From Candidatus Lustribacter telmatis (GTDB lineage Bacteria; Vulcanimicrobiota; Vulcanimicrobiia; Vulcanimicrobiales; Vulcanimicrobiaceae): a stretch of DNA of 33,256 nt. This document shows positions 24,701 to 32,591 of the stretch, in pieces. The stretch covers positions 1 through 33,256 of the forward strand of contig PLRU01000074.1 in assembly GCA_003164045.1 (NCBI GenBank). Direction: 5' to 3'. Both the position numbers and the translations under genes were made by a program. The notes beneath the pieces were generated by a model, which saw only the letters and a list, made by a program, of their open reading frames with translations, was not told the origin of the DNA and did not search any database. Position 1 is the first letter of the stretch; each line of letters opens with the position of its first letter.

Positions 24701-25316
24701 GAGAATCGTTGGTTGCGACGAGCGGCATGTTCAACTCGCGCGCAACCGAGATCAGGCCGCTGTTGATGATGTCTTCTTCGGGCATCCCATGGCGCATGAT
24801 CTCGATGTAAAAACGGTCGCCGAAAATTTCGCCGAATTCCTTCGCTGCTTTGAGCGACGACGCGCGGTCGTTTTTGAGCAGCGGCGCCGCGACGAGGCTC
24901 GACATGCAGCCGGAAAGCACGATTAGCCCGCGGTTGTGCTTTTCAAGCAGTTCCATATCGATGCGCGGCTTGTAGTAATAGCCCTCGAGAAAGCCTTTGG
25001 AGATAAGCGCGGTGAGGTTCTTGTAGCCTTCGTCGTCGGCGGCGAGCAGCGTGATGTGCGCTTCGTCGCGAACGGTGCGATCGAAGCGGCCGCGCGGCGC
25101 GATGTACGCCTCGCAGCCGATGATCGGCTTCAAGCCGTGCTTGCGCGCACTATCGTGGAACTCGACCGCCCCGAACATCACGCCGTGATCGGTCAACGCG
25201 ATGCCGGGCGCGCCCTCATCGGCCGAGCTGCGGCATAACGATTCGACGCGGCATGCGCCGTCGAGCAGCGAATACTCGCTGTGAACGTGGAGATGAACGA
25301 ACGACGAATCAGACAC
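21792..25316 (-). CDS. dnaE: DNA polymerase III alpha subunit (DnaE1 type)
   Basis: This 1174-residue replicative polymerase has an N-terminal PHP domain, the C-family palm/fingers core and a C-terminal OB fold (RIAGLVTAVRRTLTKAQQQM). The catalytic aspartates are in M-P-D426-I-D428-T-D. The PHP domain begins HLHVHSEYSLLDG and contains LTDHGVMFG and GCEAY. Unlike the E. coli enzyme, which has HLRVHSDYS, it keeps the metal-binding histidines, so it may have intrinsic 3'-5' proofreading, as known for some bacterial DnaE1 proteins. The start is a GTG at 25316, placed by the conserved FVHLHVHSEYS N-terminus; no strong ribosome site precedes it. It follows the GGDEF gene by 52 bases and overlaps hisZ by four bases (ATGA), an uncommon coupling of replication to histidine synthesis. 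Confidence 0.97.
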   Translation of the reverse strand: MSDSSFVHLHVHSEYSLLDGACRVESLCRSSADEGAPGIALTDHGVMFGAVEFHDSARKHGLKPIIGCEAYIAPRGRFDRTVRDEAHITLLAADDEGYKNLTALISKGFLEGYYYKPRIDMELLEKHNRGLIVLSGCMSSLVAAPLLKNDRASSLKAAKEFGEIFGDRFYIEIMRHGMPEEDIINSGLISVARELNMPLVATNDSHYLSRGDAQAHDVLLCIGTGKTVADTSRMKFFSDEFYVKSAQEMRELFADVPEACDNTLEIVKRIDLKIPEKIFYLPDYPVPKTAAADVAGVLAGKSASEGLDAAPDREVEMGADEYLRLVCEGGLIERYGEERAKSDPVLRERLEYELEVIVKMGFSSYFLIVWDFIKYARDRDIPVGPGRGSAVGSIVSYCLKITDLDPIKFKLIFERFLNPDRISMPDIDTDFCVERRDEVIAYVTEKYGKDRVAQIVTFGTMAARAAVRDAGRALAVPLPDVDRVAKLIPSGPGGLSITVALEQIPELKMLYDGSPQIRKLLDTANSIEGLARHASTHAAGVVISKNPLTDHVPLVKLGEGDVNTQYDMNMVERVGLLKFDFLGLRNLTVMKAASDEIRRTTKPDFDLATIPDDDTRTYEMLGRGETLGVFQLESDGMKRVCVELKPSGLDDIIALVALYRPGPMDWIPDFIANKHGRKTPKYLHPKLVPILSDTYGIACYQEQVMQIARDLAGFTMGQADELRKVMGKKQKDKIPYYRAQFIEGCATVNEIGPQLAADIFAFIEPFAGYGFNKSHAAAYGWISYQTGYLKANYPLQYFAALMSSVRDKTDKLVEYIEEAKKMGIAVLPPDVNESLVDFAVVGSQIRFGLAAVKGIGEGAVDAILAARERDGKFADLFDLTRRVETKAANRKVYEALIKCGALDTLPGNRAQLLDALDGALDAAARESRDRELGQSSLFGMLEEAAPAFAPSLRPLPAPSTMVALTWEKETLGIFVSGHPLADVAEALARTGATSIKDLRGAPDDSPARIAGLVTAVRRTLTKAQQQMLIATIEDMTGSIECIVFPKSYPQLQGAFIEDAIVVINGRLRLRERRGAVPGEETPVEFSVSVNEVQPFQRQAAPPDFPGWHVTVSSRSHVDALAQLLEESPGTTPLVFHISGQTKRSSRGIANAPYVKSELERIVGPGNVRIGYPQP

Positions 25317-25368
25317 GGATCGGCACTGTTTTCGGAGGGCTAGGTGGTTCGCCTTCGCGATTGGGGCG

Positions 25369-26913
25369 TTAGCGGCGCTCTTGTAACGACACGGGCATCT
25401 GCTGCTCGGTTACGGTGCGAACGAAGGCCGCGCGCGCGTCGCTGACCCAGCGCGGGTTCTTCGGATCGGCCGTTATGACGCGGTTATGGCCGCCGCTCTT
25501 CGCCGAGTAGAGCGCCAGGCGCGCGAAGCGGACGAGGTCGTCGTGGCCGGTTGCATCGACGGGGAAGGCCGATACGCCGATCGAGAGCGCGATTTGAGGA
25601 AGATGCGGCGGCACGTTCTTCGTGACGCGTTCGACCATCATGCGTGCTTGGACGGACGCTTCTTCGTGATCCATTCCCGGGAAGAGTGCGAGGTAGAGTC
25701 CGCCGCCGACGCGGCCGACCGAACCGCGGGTCGAAACGACGGTCTGCAGCGTATGCCCGACGTAACTCACCACGTCGTCGCCGATCGCATATCCGTGGTC
25801 GCGGTTGATGCCGTCGAGGCGATCGATGTCGAGCAGCCAGACCGATACCGGCCGGCCCGACGACTTCGACGCGTGCACCGCATCGACGAGCACTTCGTTA
25901 ATGGAGCGGAAGTTGAGCAACCCGGTCAGCGAATCGTAGAGCGTCTCGTTGCGCGGTCGCGCGCGACGCAAAGCGCTTACGTACGCGCTGCCGGCGAACG
26001 TCTGCACGCAGCGCAAAAACTGCTCTTCGACGTCGGTGAGTGACGCCGCCGCGAGCTCCAAGTCGATCCCGCCGAAGCGCTCGCCCTCGTTCATAAGCGC
26101 GATGCCGACGTGCGTATTGCCGTCCTTCGACGTGACGACCAAGCCTTCGCTGGCCTGGGCGGCTTGCACGACCTCGGAATCGCCGTCGTTCGTCGCCAAC
26201 CGCGCCGACTTTACCCAATGCAGTCCGGCCAGCGCTTCGACGATTTCGGCGCTCATCGCGCCCGGGTCGCTCGAGGAATCGAGCAAGCGGGCCACGTTGG
26301 CCATGACGTTGAGCCGCTCCATGTCGTGAATCGGGTCGCGGTCGTCGCTGACGAGGTGATCGCCGAGCTTGGCGAGCGCGATGCGGGCGCCAATCGCCGC
26401 GGCCAGCGACTTGCAGGCATCAAGAACGAGGAAATCCCAGATCCGCTGCTGCTTGAGCACGTCGATGATGAGCGCGCCGACCCACACGCCGCCGGAGCGG
26501 ATTGGGGTGAGCACGGTGCCGCGCAGGCCGCCGTACCAGAGCATTTTGCGCTGCTGGGGCGTAAACGGGAAGGTCAGGGCGTCGTCGATCGTGGCCTGAA
26601 CGCCCGTCTTGAGCGCACCGCGGGCAAAAGCGGGCAAGCGAGCGCTCGATTGGGTATAGCCGAGCAGATCGGGCCAATCGCCCTTCGAGGCCTGGGTCAC
26701 GGTGAAGCGGACGCCGTCGGGGCTCAAGCGCGCAATATAGGCTCGGTCGACCTCGAGCAGGAGCGGAATGCGCGAAATCAGCCGCTGGAGCCCCGCCGCC
26801 CCGTCGTCATAAAATGGCGCGAGGTCTTCGATGAGGTTGGTCACAACTGCCGAATTTGCAGGCAATTGCGGAGCGGGGATGATTGGAGCGGTCAGTCCTG
26901 GATCCGAGCGCAC
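25369..26913 (-). CDS. GAF-GAF-like protein with degenerate GGDEF domain
   Basis: The 514-residue protein starts with a GAF-like domain (about residues 25-175, with [16 protein letters not shown] and [16 protein letters not shown]). A second, weaker GAF-like domain follows (about 190-330). The C-terminal GGDEF fold begins [16 protein letters not shown] and keeps [21 protein letters not shown] and [11 protein letters not shown]. The signature itself reads G403-G-G-L-Y407 instead of G-G-D/E-E-F, so the metal-binding Glu is gone and diguanylate cyclase activity is unlikely. Such degenerate domains can bind GTP or c-di-GMP as sensors. The GTG at 26913 follows AGGAAAGGACAGC, a good ribosome site; the longer frame to 27363 runs antisense through sdhA. 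It is the first gene of the minus-strand series and is divergent from the succinate dehydrogenase operon. Confidence 0.85.
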   Translation of the reverse strand: MRSDPGLTAPIIPAPQLPANSAVVTNLIEDLAPFYDDGAAGLQRLISRIPLLLEVDRAYIARLSPDGVRFTVTQASKGDWPDLLGYTQSSARLPAFARGALKTGVQATIDDALTFPFTPQQRKMLWYGGLRGTVLTPIRSGGVWVGALIIDVLKQQRIWDFLVLDACKSLAAAIGARIALAKLGDHLVSDDRDPIHDMERLNVMANVARLLDSSSDPGAMSAEIVEALAGLHWVKSARLATNDGDSEVVQAAQASEGLVVTSKDGNTHVGIALMNEGERFGGIDLELAAASLTDVEEQFLRCVQTFAGSAYVSALRRARPRNETLYDSLTGLLNFRSINEVLVDAVHASKSSGRPVSVWLLDIDRLDGINRDHGYAIGDDVVSYVGHTLQTVVSTRGSVGRVGGGLYLALFPGMDHEEASVQARMMVERVTKNVPPHLPQIALSIGVSAFPVDATGHDDLVRFARLALYSAKSGGHNRVITADPKNPRWVSDARAAFVRTVTEQQMPVSLQERR

Positions 26914-27020
26914 GCTGTCCTTTCCTACGGTTCTAACCGCTCGTTCGCCATCGTTAAGGCAGACTCCGCATGTGAGGACCGCTCGTCCGACGAAAATCCG
27001 GGCGCTCAGCTTCAATCTAA

Positions 27021-27029
27021 TGGTACACT
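27021..27029 (+). promoter_or_regulatory. extended -10 promoter for sdhA
   Basis: TGG followed by TACACT (27024-27029) matches an extended -10 element, which can work without a good -35; none is visible. It lies about 44 bases before the GTG start of sdhA, inside the 159-base divergent region shared with the GGDEF gene. Confidence 0.45.
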
Positions 27030-27072
27030 CCGAGCAATTCGGTTTCACTCGTCCATAAGGGGCATCAAGGTA

Positions 27073-28758
27073 GTGATCAAACACGACATCGTCGTGGTCG
27101 GCGGTGGCCTCGCAGGTATGCGCGCAGCGGTGGAAGCCGCCGAGCGCGGTGCCGACGTCGCGATCGTTTCGAAAATGCATCCCGTCCGCAGCCACTCCGG
27201 CGCGGCGCAGGGCGGCATCAACGCCGCGCTCGGCAACGTCGGCGAGGATTCGCCGGAGAATCACGCCTTCGACTGCGTGAAAGGCTCCGATTACCTCGGA
27301 GATCAGGATGCCATCGAGGCGATGGCTGAGGATGCGCCGCGCCAGATCATCTGGCTCGAGCATCGCGGCTGCATCTTCTCACGGCTGCCCGACGGACGGA
27401 TCGCGCAGCGGCCGTTCGGCGGCGCCGGCGTCCCGCGCACGTGCTACTCCGCCGACGTGACCGGACTCGTCATCCTGCACTCCCTTTGGGAGCAGCTCGA
27501 ACGGTTCCAGGTCAAGGTCTACGAAGAGTTTTTCGCGACCGCGCTCTGTGTCGAAGACGGCATCGGTACCGGGATCACCGCCTACAACATGCGCACGGGC
27601 GAGTTGGAGCTGGTTCAATCGAAGGCCACGATCTTCGCGACAGGCGGCGCCGGACGCGTTTACGCCAAGACGACCAACGGTTACGCATCGACGGGCGACG
27701 GAATGGCGATCTGCTATCGCGCCGGCGTGCCGCTGATGGATATGGAATTCGTGCAGTTCCATCCGACCTCGTTGAAAGAAAACGGCGTACTGCTCTCAGA
27801 AGCGGCCCGCGGCGAGGGCGCCTATCTGCTCAATAAAGACGGCGAACGTTTCATGTTCAAGTACGCTCCGAACAAGGGCGAACTGGCCTCGCGCGACGTC
27901 GTCTCCCGCGCCGAATGGACCGAGATCATGGAAGGGCGCGGCGTCGACGGTTGCGTGTTCCTCGACTTGCGTCATCTCGGGCGCGAGAAAATTCTCGAAC
28001 GTCTCCCGCAGATCCGCGAATTGGCGCTCGATGCTACCGGCAAAGACGCGATCGATACGCCGATTCCGATTCTACCCGGCATGCACTACACGATGGGCGG
28101 CATCGCGACCGACAAGAACGGCGCGACGCAGGTTCCTGGCGTGTACGCCGCCGGCGAATGCGCCTGCGTGAGCGTTCATGGCGCGAACCGCCTCGGCGGC
28201 AACTCGCTGCTCGAGACGATCGTCTTCGGTCATCGCTCGGCAACGCACGCCGCGAATTACGTGAAGTCGATCGGCGAAGTGCGTGCCTCGGAACGGACGT
28301 TCAAGAGCGAACGCGATCGCCTCGACGGCATCCTCGCGCGCACCGGCGGCGAACGCCATCCCGTCGCGCGCAAAGCGATCAACAAGGCGATGAGCGACTA
28401 CGCCTTCATCTTCCGCAACGAGAGCGAACTCAAGCAGGGCATCAACGAGCTGCAGCAAGTGCGCGAGATGGCCCAGACGATGACGACGAGCGACAAGTCG
28501 AAGACGTTCAACACCGATCTCATCGGCTTGCTCGAAACCGAGTTCCTGATGGACATCTCGATGCCGATGATGGCCGGGGCGCTCAACCGCACCGAATCGC
28601 GCGGCGCGCAATCGCGCACCGACTTCCCCGAACGCGACGACGTGAACTGGATGAAGCATACGCTGATGCACTACAAGGGTGCGACGGCCGATCCCGAAGC
28701 CGACTACTCGCGGAAAGTCACCGTCACCAAGTTCCAGCCCGAAGTTCGGACGTACTAG
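27073..28758 (+). CDS. sdhA: succinate dehydrogenase/fumarate reductase flavoprotein subunit
   Basis: The 561-residue flavoprotein starts with the FAD-binding [19 protein letters not shown]39-S-H41-S-G-A-A-Q-G-G-I carries His41, the residue that binds FAD covalently in this family. Active-site segments are present: [19 protein letters not shown], the HYTMGGI segment near residue 337, and [19 protein letters not shown]. It oxidises succinate to fumarate, or the reverse, and passes electrons to SdhB. The GTG at 27073 is chosen because FAD-binding homology begins at residue 3; AAGGGG lies about 12 bases upstream. The much longer open frame back to 26110 is antisense to the GGDEF gene. It leads a tight three-gene operon ended by a strong terminator. 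Confidence 0.95.
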   Translation: MIKHDIVVVGGGLAGMRAAVEAAERGADVAIVSKMHPVRSHSGAAQGGINAALGNVGEDSPENHAFDCVKGSDYLGDQDAIEAMAEDAPRQIIWLEHRGCIFSRLPDGRIAQRPFGGAGVPRTCYSADVTGLVILHSLWEQLERFQVKVYEEFFATALCVEDGIGTGITAYNMRTGELELVQSKATIFATGGAGRVYAKTTNGYASTGDGMAICYRAGVPLMDMEFVQFHPTSLKENGVLLSEAARGEGAYLLNKDGERFMFKYAPNKGELASRDVVSRAEWTEIMEGRGVDGCVFLDLRHLGREKILERLPQIRELALDATGKDAIDTPIPILPGMHYTMGGIATDKNGATQVPGVYAAGECACVSVHGANRLGGNSLLETIVFGHRSATHAANYVKSIGEVRASERTFKSERDRLDGILARTGGERHPVARKAINKAMSDYAFIFRNESELKQGINELQQVREMAQTMTTSDKSKTFNTDLIGLLETEFLMDISMPMMAGALNRTESRGAQSRTDFPERDDVNWMKHTLMHYKGATADPEADYSRKVTVTKFQPEVRTY

Positions 28759-28759
28759 C

Positions 28760-29716
28760 ATGAGCTTCTATCTCGATATCTACCGCTACGATCAAGCGAC
28801 CGACGAAGTCCCGCATCGGGATCGCGTCGAGTGTTCGATCCCGCCGAACATGACGGTTCTCGACGCGCTCGAAGACGTCAAGGCCAACGTCGATGGTTCG
28901 ATCTCGTTCCGCCGCTCGTGCCGTTCGGCCATCTGCGGTTCGTGCTCGATGAACATCAACGGCACGACCGGGCTTGCGTGCAAGACGCCGGTCGAATCGG
29001 TGCTGCGCAGCGATAACAGCGTCGCGGTCGATCCGATGCCGAACTTCCAGCCCATGAAGGACCTCGTGGTCCACATGGATCCGTTCTGGGATAAGTACTC
29101 GCGCCTCAAGCCGTACTTGCAGCCCGCCGATAAAGACTCCGATCACGAGACCGAGCGTCGCGTCTCACCCGAAGACATGCACAAGCTCGTGGCCGTGGCA
29201 AACTGCGTGATGTGCGCCACGTGCTACGCGCTCTGCCCGGTCGTTTCGGTCGATCCGGCGTTCGCGGGGCCGGCCGCAATCGCATATGCCTACCGGTTTA
29301 TCGAAGACGTGCGCGATTCCAAACGCAAGGAACGCGCGGCCCAAATCAGCGACGATTACTTGTGGCTGTGCGCGCACTGCTACGCGTGTTCGTACTGCCC
29401 CAAACACGTCGATCCGCAAGACGACATCATCGCCGTGAAGCGCGCGACAATCGAAGAGGGTCTCATCGACCATCCGGGTCCGCGCCATGCGCTCGTGATC
29501 GCGAAGACCATCAAAAAGACCGGGATGCTGCACGAGACGGAAGTCATCCAAGGCACGGTCGGCCGCTTCAACATCAAGGGCCTCATCAAGGTCGCACCGT
29601 TCGGTATTCGCCTGGCACTCGCCGGCAAGACGCCGCCGCTGTTCCTCAAACCCGTCCCGAAAGTCAACGAAATCGCTATGATTTTCGACACCCTGGAGGC
29701 CCCCGTACTAGCATGA
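28760..29716 (+). CDS. sdhB: succinate dehydrogenase/fumarate reductase iron-sulfur subunit
   Basis: The 318-residue subunit starts one base after the sdhA stop. The plant-type [2Fe-2S] cluster is held by C54, C59, C62 and C74 (CRSAICGSC then C). A first [4Fe-4S] motif is C149VMC152ATC155YALC159P. The second motif is C204AHC207YAC210SYC213P, a ferredoxin-like set of four Cys. Canonical SdhB has C-x5-C-x3-CP around a [3Fe-4S] cluster at this place. An extra Cys here is the pattern reported for class E succinate:quinone oxidoreductases, which pair with an SdhE subunit, and the next gene encodes one. The protein also has about 80 residues after the usual SdhB end. Its last codons overlap the next gene (ATGA). 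Confidence 0.93.
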   Translation: MSFYLDIYRYDQATDEVPHRDRVECSIPPNMTVLDALEDVKANVDGSISFRRSCRSAICGSCSMNINGTTGLACKTPVESVLRSDNSVAVDPMPNFQPMKDLVVHMDPFWDKYSRLKPYLQPADKDSDHETERRVSPEDMHKLVAVANCVMCATCYALCPVVSVDPAFAGPAAIAYAYRFIEDVRDSKRKERAAQISDDYLWLCAHCYACSYCPKHVDPQDDIIAVKRATIEEGLIDHPGPRHALVIAKTIKKTGMLHETEVIQGTVGRFNIKGLIKVAPFGIRLALAGKTPPLFLKPVPKVNEIAMIFDTLEAPVLA

Positions 29717-30663
29717 CCGCCGTTATCGAAGCGCCGCAGATCAAGCGGCAATCCAAATCGGCGCAGATGCGCAAGTACGGTTTCTTTCCGGGCTGCGTCG
29801 CCAAAGAGTCGTGCAAGGAATTGTTCAACTCGACGATGCTGCTGGCCGACAAACTCGGTATCGAACTCGTCGAGCTAACCGCCGCCGCGTGCTGCGGCGC
29901 CTCGGTGCTCAACGACACGAACCGCGACGTCGCCCGCGTCCTCAACGCCCGCACGTACGCGCAAGCGGAAGCGCTCGGCCTCGACGACGTGATCACGATC
30001 TGCTCGACCTGCACCGGCCACATGCGCGCGGCGAACAAAGAGCTGCTCGAGTCCGAAGCCCACATGGGCCAAGCGAACGCGATCCTCGGGAAGTTCGGCG
30101 CGAAGTACAACGGCGGCGTGATGGTGCGCCACCTGCTGTGGCTGCTCATCGACGACATCGGCCTCGACGAACTCAAGAAAATGGTCGTCAACCCGCTCAA
30201 CGGTTTGAAAGTCGCGCCGTTCTACGGCTGCCACATCATCCGTCCGGAGTCGGTCAACGGTTGGGAATCATCGCGCAATCCGCACTCGCTCGAAGACATC
30301 ATCGAAGCGCTCGGCGGCGAGGCGATCGACTACGCCGGCAAGACCCGCTGCTGCGGTTTTCACGTCCAGTTGGAAAAGGACGGCATCGCGCCGGCCATGG
30401 TCGGACAGAACATGCGCATGGCCAAGGACAAGGGCGCCGAGGCCGTACTCACGCCCTGCCCGCTGTGCCATCTCGCGCTCGACGGCTACCAGGCCGACTC
30501 GGCCGAGCGCTGGGGCCGCACCGATCTCCCGACGTTCCATCTCCCGCAACTCGTCGGCTTGGCCCTCGGCATCGATCCGTCGCTGCTCGGCCTCAACAAG
30601 CACATCATCTCGCCCGGCCTCGTGCTGCAATCGCACGATCTCGCGCCCGCCCACGTCGCGTAA
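29713..30663 (+). CDS. SdhE-type subunit with two CCG domains (heterodisulfide reductase subunit B-like)
   Basis: The 316-residue protein has two cysteine-rich CCG domains. The first is C28, then C60-C61-G, then C97-S-T-C100; the second is YGC, then T-R-C-C-G, then P-C-P-L-C. This is the C-x31-39-CCG-x-CxxC arrangement of HdrB and of the SdhE subunit of class E succinate dehydrogenases. Such subunits carry an unusual iron-sulfur cluster and replace the haem b membrane anchor, touching the membrane peripherally. No transmembrane helix is visible here, which agrees. It overlaps sdhB by four bases and is followed by a terminator. Role: passing electrons from SdhB to a quinone, or less likely to a thiol/disulfide partner. 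The bacterial symbol sdhE also names an unrelated flavinylation factor, so no symbol is given. Confidence 0.9.
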   Translation: MTAVIEAPQIKRQSKSAQMRKYGFFPGCVAKESCKELFNSTMLLADKLGIELVELTAAACCGASVLNDTNRDVARVLNARTYAQAEALGLDDVITICSTCTGHMRAANKELLESEAHMGQANAILGKFGAKYNGGVMVRHLLWLLIDDIGLDELKKMVVNPLNGLKVAPFYGCHIIRPESVNGWESSRNPHSLEDIIEALGGEAIDYAGKTRCCGFHVQLEKDGIAPAMVGQNMRMAKDKGAEAVLTPCPLCHLALDGYQADSAERWGRTDLPTFHLPQLVGLALGIDPSLLGLNKHIISPGLVLQSHDLAPAHVA

Positions 30664-30687
30664 TAGAAGCGGACACCGACACTAGCC

Positions 30688-30726
30688 GAAGGGCGCTCGC
30701 GAAATGCGGCGCCCTTCTTCTTTTTT
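30688..30726 (+). terminator. strong intrinsic terminator of the sdh operon
   Basis: GAAGGGCGC (30688-30696) pairs perfectly with GCGCCCTTC (30709-30717) and is followed by TTCTTTTTT. It lies 25 bases after the stop of the SdhE-type gene, the classical form and place of a Rho-independent terminator. Confidence 0.9.
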
Positions 30727-30786
30727 GCACAAGAGGGACCAACCAAGCGCCTCGCGTACGGAATGTACCCCGCCATCGGAGACGCT

Positions 30787-31257
30787 ATGATTCCCGTGTA
30801 CCTGGCATCGGCCGCACTACTGGCACTTGCGTTGATGATCGTCATCGAAGTGTTGCGTTTGCGCGCGGGCAGCCGCACGAAGGTCCGGGTCCAGCGCCGG
30901 CCGCGCCGGCAGCCGATTCTTGAAGACCGCATTCGTACGGCATTCGATGGGCCGCGCAGTCAGTACGGCGAGATCTTCGTCAGCTACATGATTTGGCGCC
31001 GCGAGAACGAGACGCGGCTCGAACTCTTTAGCGGCGATCCGTGGCTGCGGCTCGACCTATTCACGCGTTCGCTCGTGGTGCGTCATCTGTGGCGTGCGCT
31101 GGAAGCGCTGGTGGCGGGCTCAGTCGTTATCGTCGATGCACCCGCACAACAGTGGACAAAAGACGTCGACGCCAAGTTCAATGACAATGGCGTCGATCCG
31201 TGGGGTCCGCGGCCGCCGACACTCGGGTCCGGCGGTCCGCAATTTGCGCGCGACTGA
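30787..31257 (+). CDS. membrane-anchored protein of unknown function
   Basis: The 156-residue product starts with one transmembrane helix (MIPVYLASAALLALALMIVI), followed by a strongly basic segment (RLRAGSRTKVRVQRRPRRQP) that should stay in the cytoplasm, and then a soluble domain. The soluble part contains FVSYMIWRRENETRLELF and ALEALVAGSVVIVDAP, and ends in a Gly/Pro-rich tail. I do not recognise a family. The ATG at 30787 is preceded by GGAG with five bases spacing, better than the ATG at 30763. It stands between the sdh terminator and the convergent 34-residue miniprotein gene, so it is probably a single transcription unit. Confidence 0.65.
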   Translation: MIPVYLASAALLALALMIVIEVLRLRAGSRTKVRVQRRPRRQPILEDRIRTAFDGPRSQYGEIFVSYMIWRRENETRLELFSGDPWLRLDLFTRSLVVRHLWRALEALVAGSVVIVDAPAQQWTKDVDAKFNDNGVDPWGPRPPTLGSGGPQFARD

Positions 31258-31266
31258 CGCGCGCGC

Positions 31267-31371
31267 CTAGCGGCTTCTTCCGCGGCGCTCCTCGGCGAAA
31301 CCACCCCAATAAATCAGGGCTGCGATGCCGATGCAGAGGATCATGATAACGATGGGAACCGTAAAATTCAC
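31267..31371 (-). CDS. 34-residue single-helix membrane miniprotein
   Basis: A GTG at 31371 starts VNFTVPIVIMILCIGIAALI and continues YWGGFAEERRGRSR to a stop at 31267. Almost the whole first 24 residues form one transmembrane helix, followed by a charged Arg-rich tail. The start has a near-perfect ribosome site, AAAGGAG, seven to eight bases upstream, the best in this part of the window. Size and shape resemble small accessory subunits of respiratory complexes such as CydX or CcoQ-like peptides, but no family match can be claimed. It ends 9 bases from the stop of the convergent unknown gene and is divergent from the ROK gene. Confidence 0.6.
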   Translation of the reverse strand: MNFTVPIVIMILCIGIAALIYWGGFAEERRGRSR

Positions 31372-31468
31372 CGCGGATCTCCTTTTGCCGATTGCTTTCG
31401 CGGCATAGACGGTCCGCCCCCTTGGGCGCGAAACGGCAGATCGCCATCCGGCGTAGAAGCGCGCCCGC

Positions 31469-32413
31469 ATGGGCGAGATCGAGTTCTTGAGCGATCGCAA
31501 ACCAACGATCGCCGGCATCAACATCGGCGGCACGAACACCACCGTCGTCGGCGGCCTCGAGGACGGCACGATCGTGTCGCGCTGGACCTCGCGCACACCG
31601 GTCGACGACGGCGAACTGCTGATCGCGCAGGTCGTCGATGCAGCGCGCCAAGTTGCACCAACCGCGCGCAAGATCGGCATCGCCGTCGGCGGCCCGCTCA
31701 ATGTTCGCCGCGGTCAGATCACCGAAGCCGTGCATCTGCCCGGCCTTCATGGAATGCGCTTGCGCGATCGCATCGCGGATGCGACCGGTCTTGCCGTCGG
31801 GCTGCATCACGACGCCGCCGCATGCGCGCTTGCCGAGTGGCGATGGGGGGCGAACGCCGGCGTCGACGGCATCGCGTATCTCACGTGCGGCACGGGCTTC
31901 GGCTGCGGACTCGTGTTGAGCGGCAAAGTGCGTTACGCCCTCGACGGCCGCTCACCGGAAATCGGCCACGTGCGCTTCCGCGAAGAGGGGCCGGCGATCT
32001 TCGGCAAACCCGGCTGCTATGAAGGTTACGCGTCAGCGAACGCGCTCGGTCTTCTGCTCAGCTACCGCCGGCCCAAAGAGTTCCCGATTGCAACGCCGGT
32101 ACAAGTGATCGACGAAGTCCGCCGCAACAACCCGGACGCGAAATGGGCACTGACGGAAAACGAACGCGCGGTCGGAACGGCCTGCGCGATGCTGGCGGAT
32201 CTGCTCGCCCTCGATTGCATCGTGCTCGGCACGCTAGCGACGTATCTCGGTGACCCGTGGGTATCGCGCGTGCGCGACTACTTTCGCGACGAGACCCTCG
32301 ACGTCAACGCCGACGCCTGCGTGATCCGCGCCGCCATGTCCGATGTCCAAGACAAATCCGCCCTCGCCGCCGCCTGCGACGCCGACGAGCAGAAAGCGTG
32401 GCGCAAGAAGTGA
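31469..32413 (+). CDS. atypical ROK-family sugar kinase/regulator-like protein
   Basis: The 314-residue protein has the actin-like ATPase fold of ROK proteins. The N-terminal phosphate loop is AGINIGGTNTTVV, with Asn18 where most ROK kinases have Asp; IAVGGPLNVRRG follows. The catalytic Asp lies in HHDAAACALAEW and the YLTCGTGFGCGLV segment is present. EIGHVRF is present, but the zinc site CxCGxxGC is reduced to a single Cys (GKPGCYEGYAS). No helix-turn-helix domain precedes it, so it is not an NagC/Mlc-type repressor. It could phosphorylate glucose, N-acetylmannosamine or a related sugar, or could be a divergent member with another role. The ATG at 31469 is the first start. A stable hairpin follows its stop. 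Confidence 0.8.
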   Translation: MGEIEFLSDRKPTIAGINIGGTNTTVVGGLEDGTIVSRWTSRTPVDDGELLIAQVVDAARQVAPTARKIGIAVGGPLNVRRGQITEAVHLPGLHGMRLRDRIADATGLAVGLHHDAAACALAEWRWGANAGVDGIAYLTCGTGFGCGLVLSGKVRYALDGRSPEIGHVRFREEGPAIFGKPGCYEGYASANALGLLLSYRRPKEFPIATPVQVIDEVRRNNPDAKWALTENERAVGTACAMLADLLALDCIVLGTLATYLGDPWVSRVRDYFRDETLDVNADACVIRAAMSDVQDKSALAAACDADEQKAWRKK

Positions 32414-32418
32414 ATGCA

Positions 32419-32448
32419 GCGGGCGTCCGAAATGTTGGACGCCTCCGC
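32419..32448 (+). terminator. hairpin after the ROK gene
   Basis: GGCGTCC (32422-32428) pairs perfectly with GGACGCC (32437-32443), and an outer GCG/CGC pair extends the stem. It starts six bases after the ROK stop codon. No T-run follows, so this is a likely but imperfect terminator. Confidence 0.45.
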
Positions 32449-32591
32449 TGGGCGTCACTGGCTAACGATGATCGCTGACCGGCGGCCATCCGTCGGCTAG
32501 CAATCTAACGGCGTTCGCCATTTAGAGACGACGACGGCTCGCAACAACTTCCTCATGTCCCGAAAATCGTCGGCGCTTACAATGGCGTACG

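Noticed and set aside
26110..27072. N-terminal extension of SdhA by about 320 residues
   Set aside because: It runs antisense through the GGDEF gene and has no homology; the GTG at 27073 sits directly before the FAD-binding motif.
26914..27363. N-terminal extension of the GGDEF protein
   Set aside because: It is antisense to sdhA, while the GTG at 26913 has a good ribosome site.
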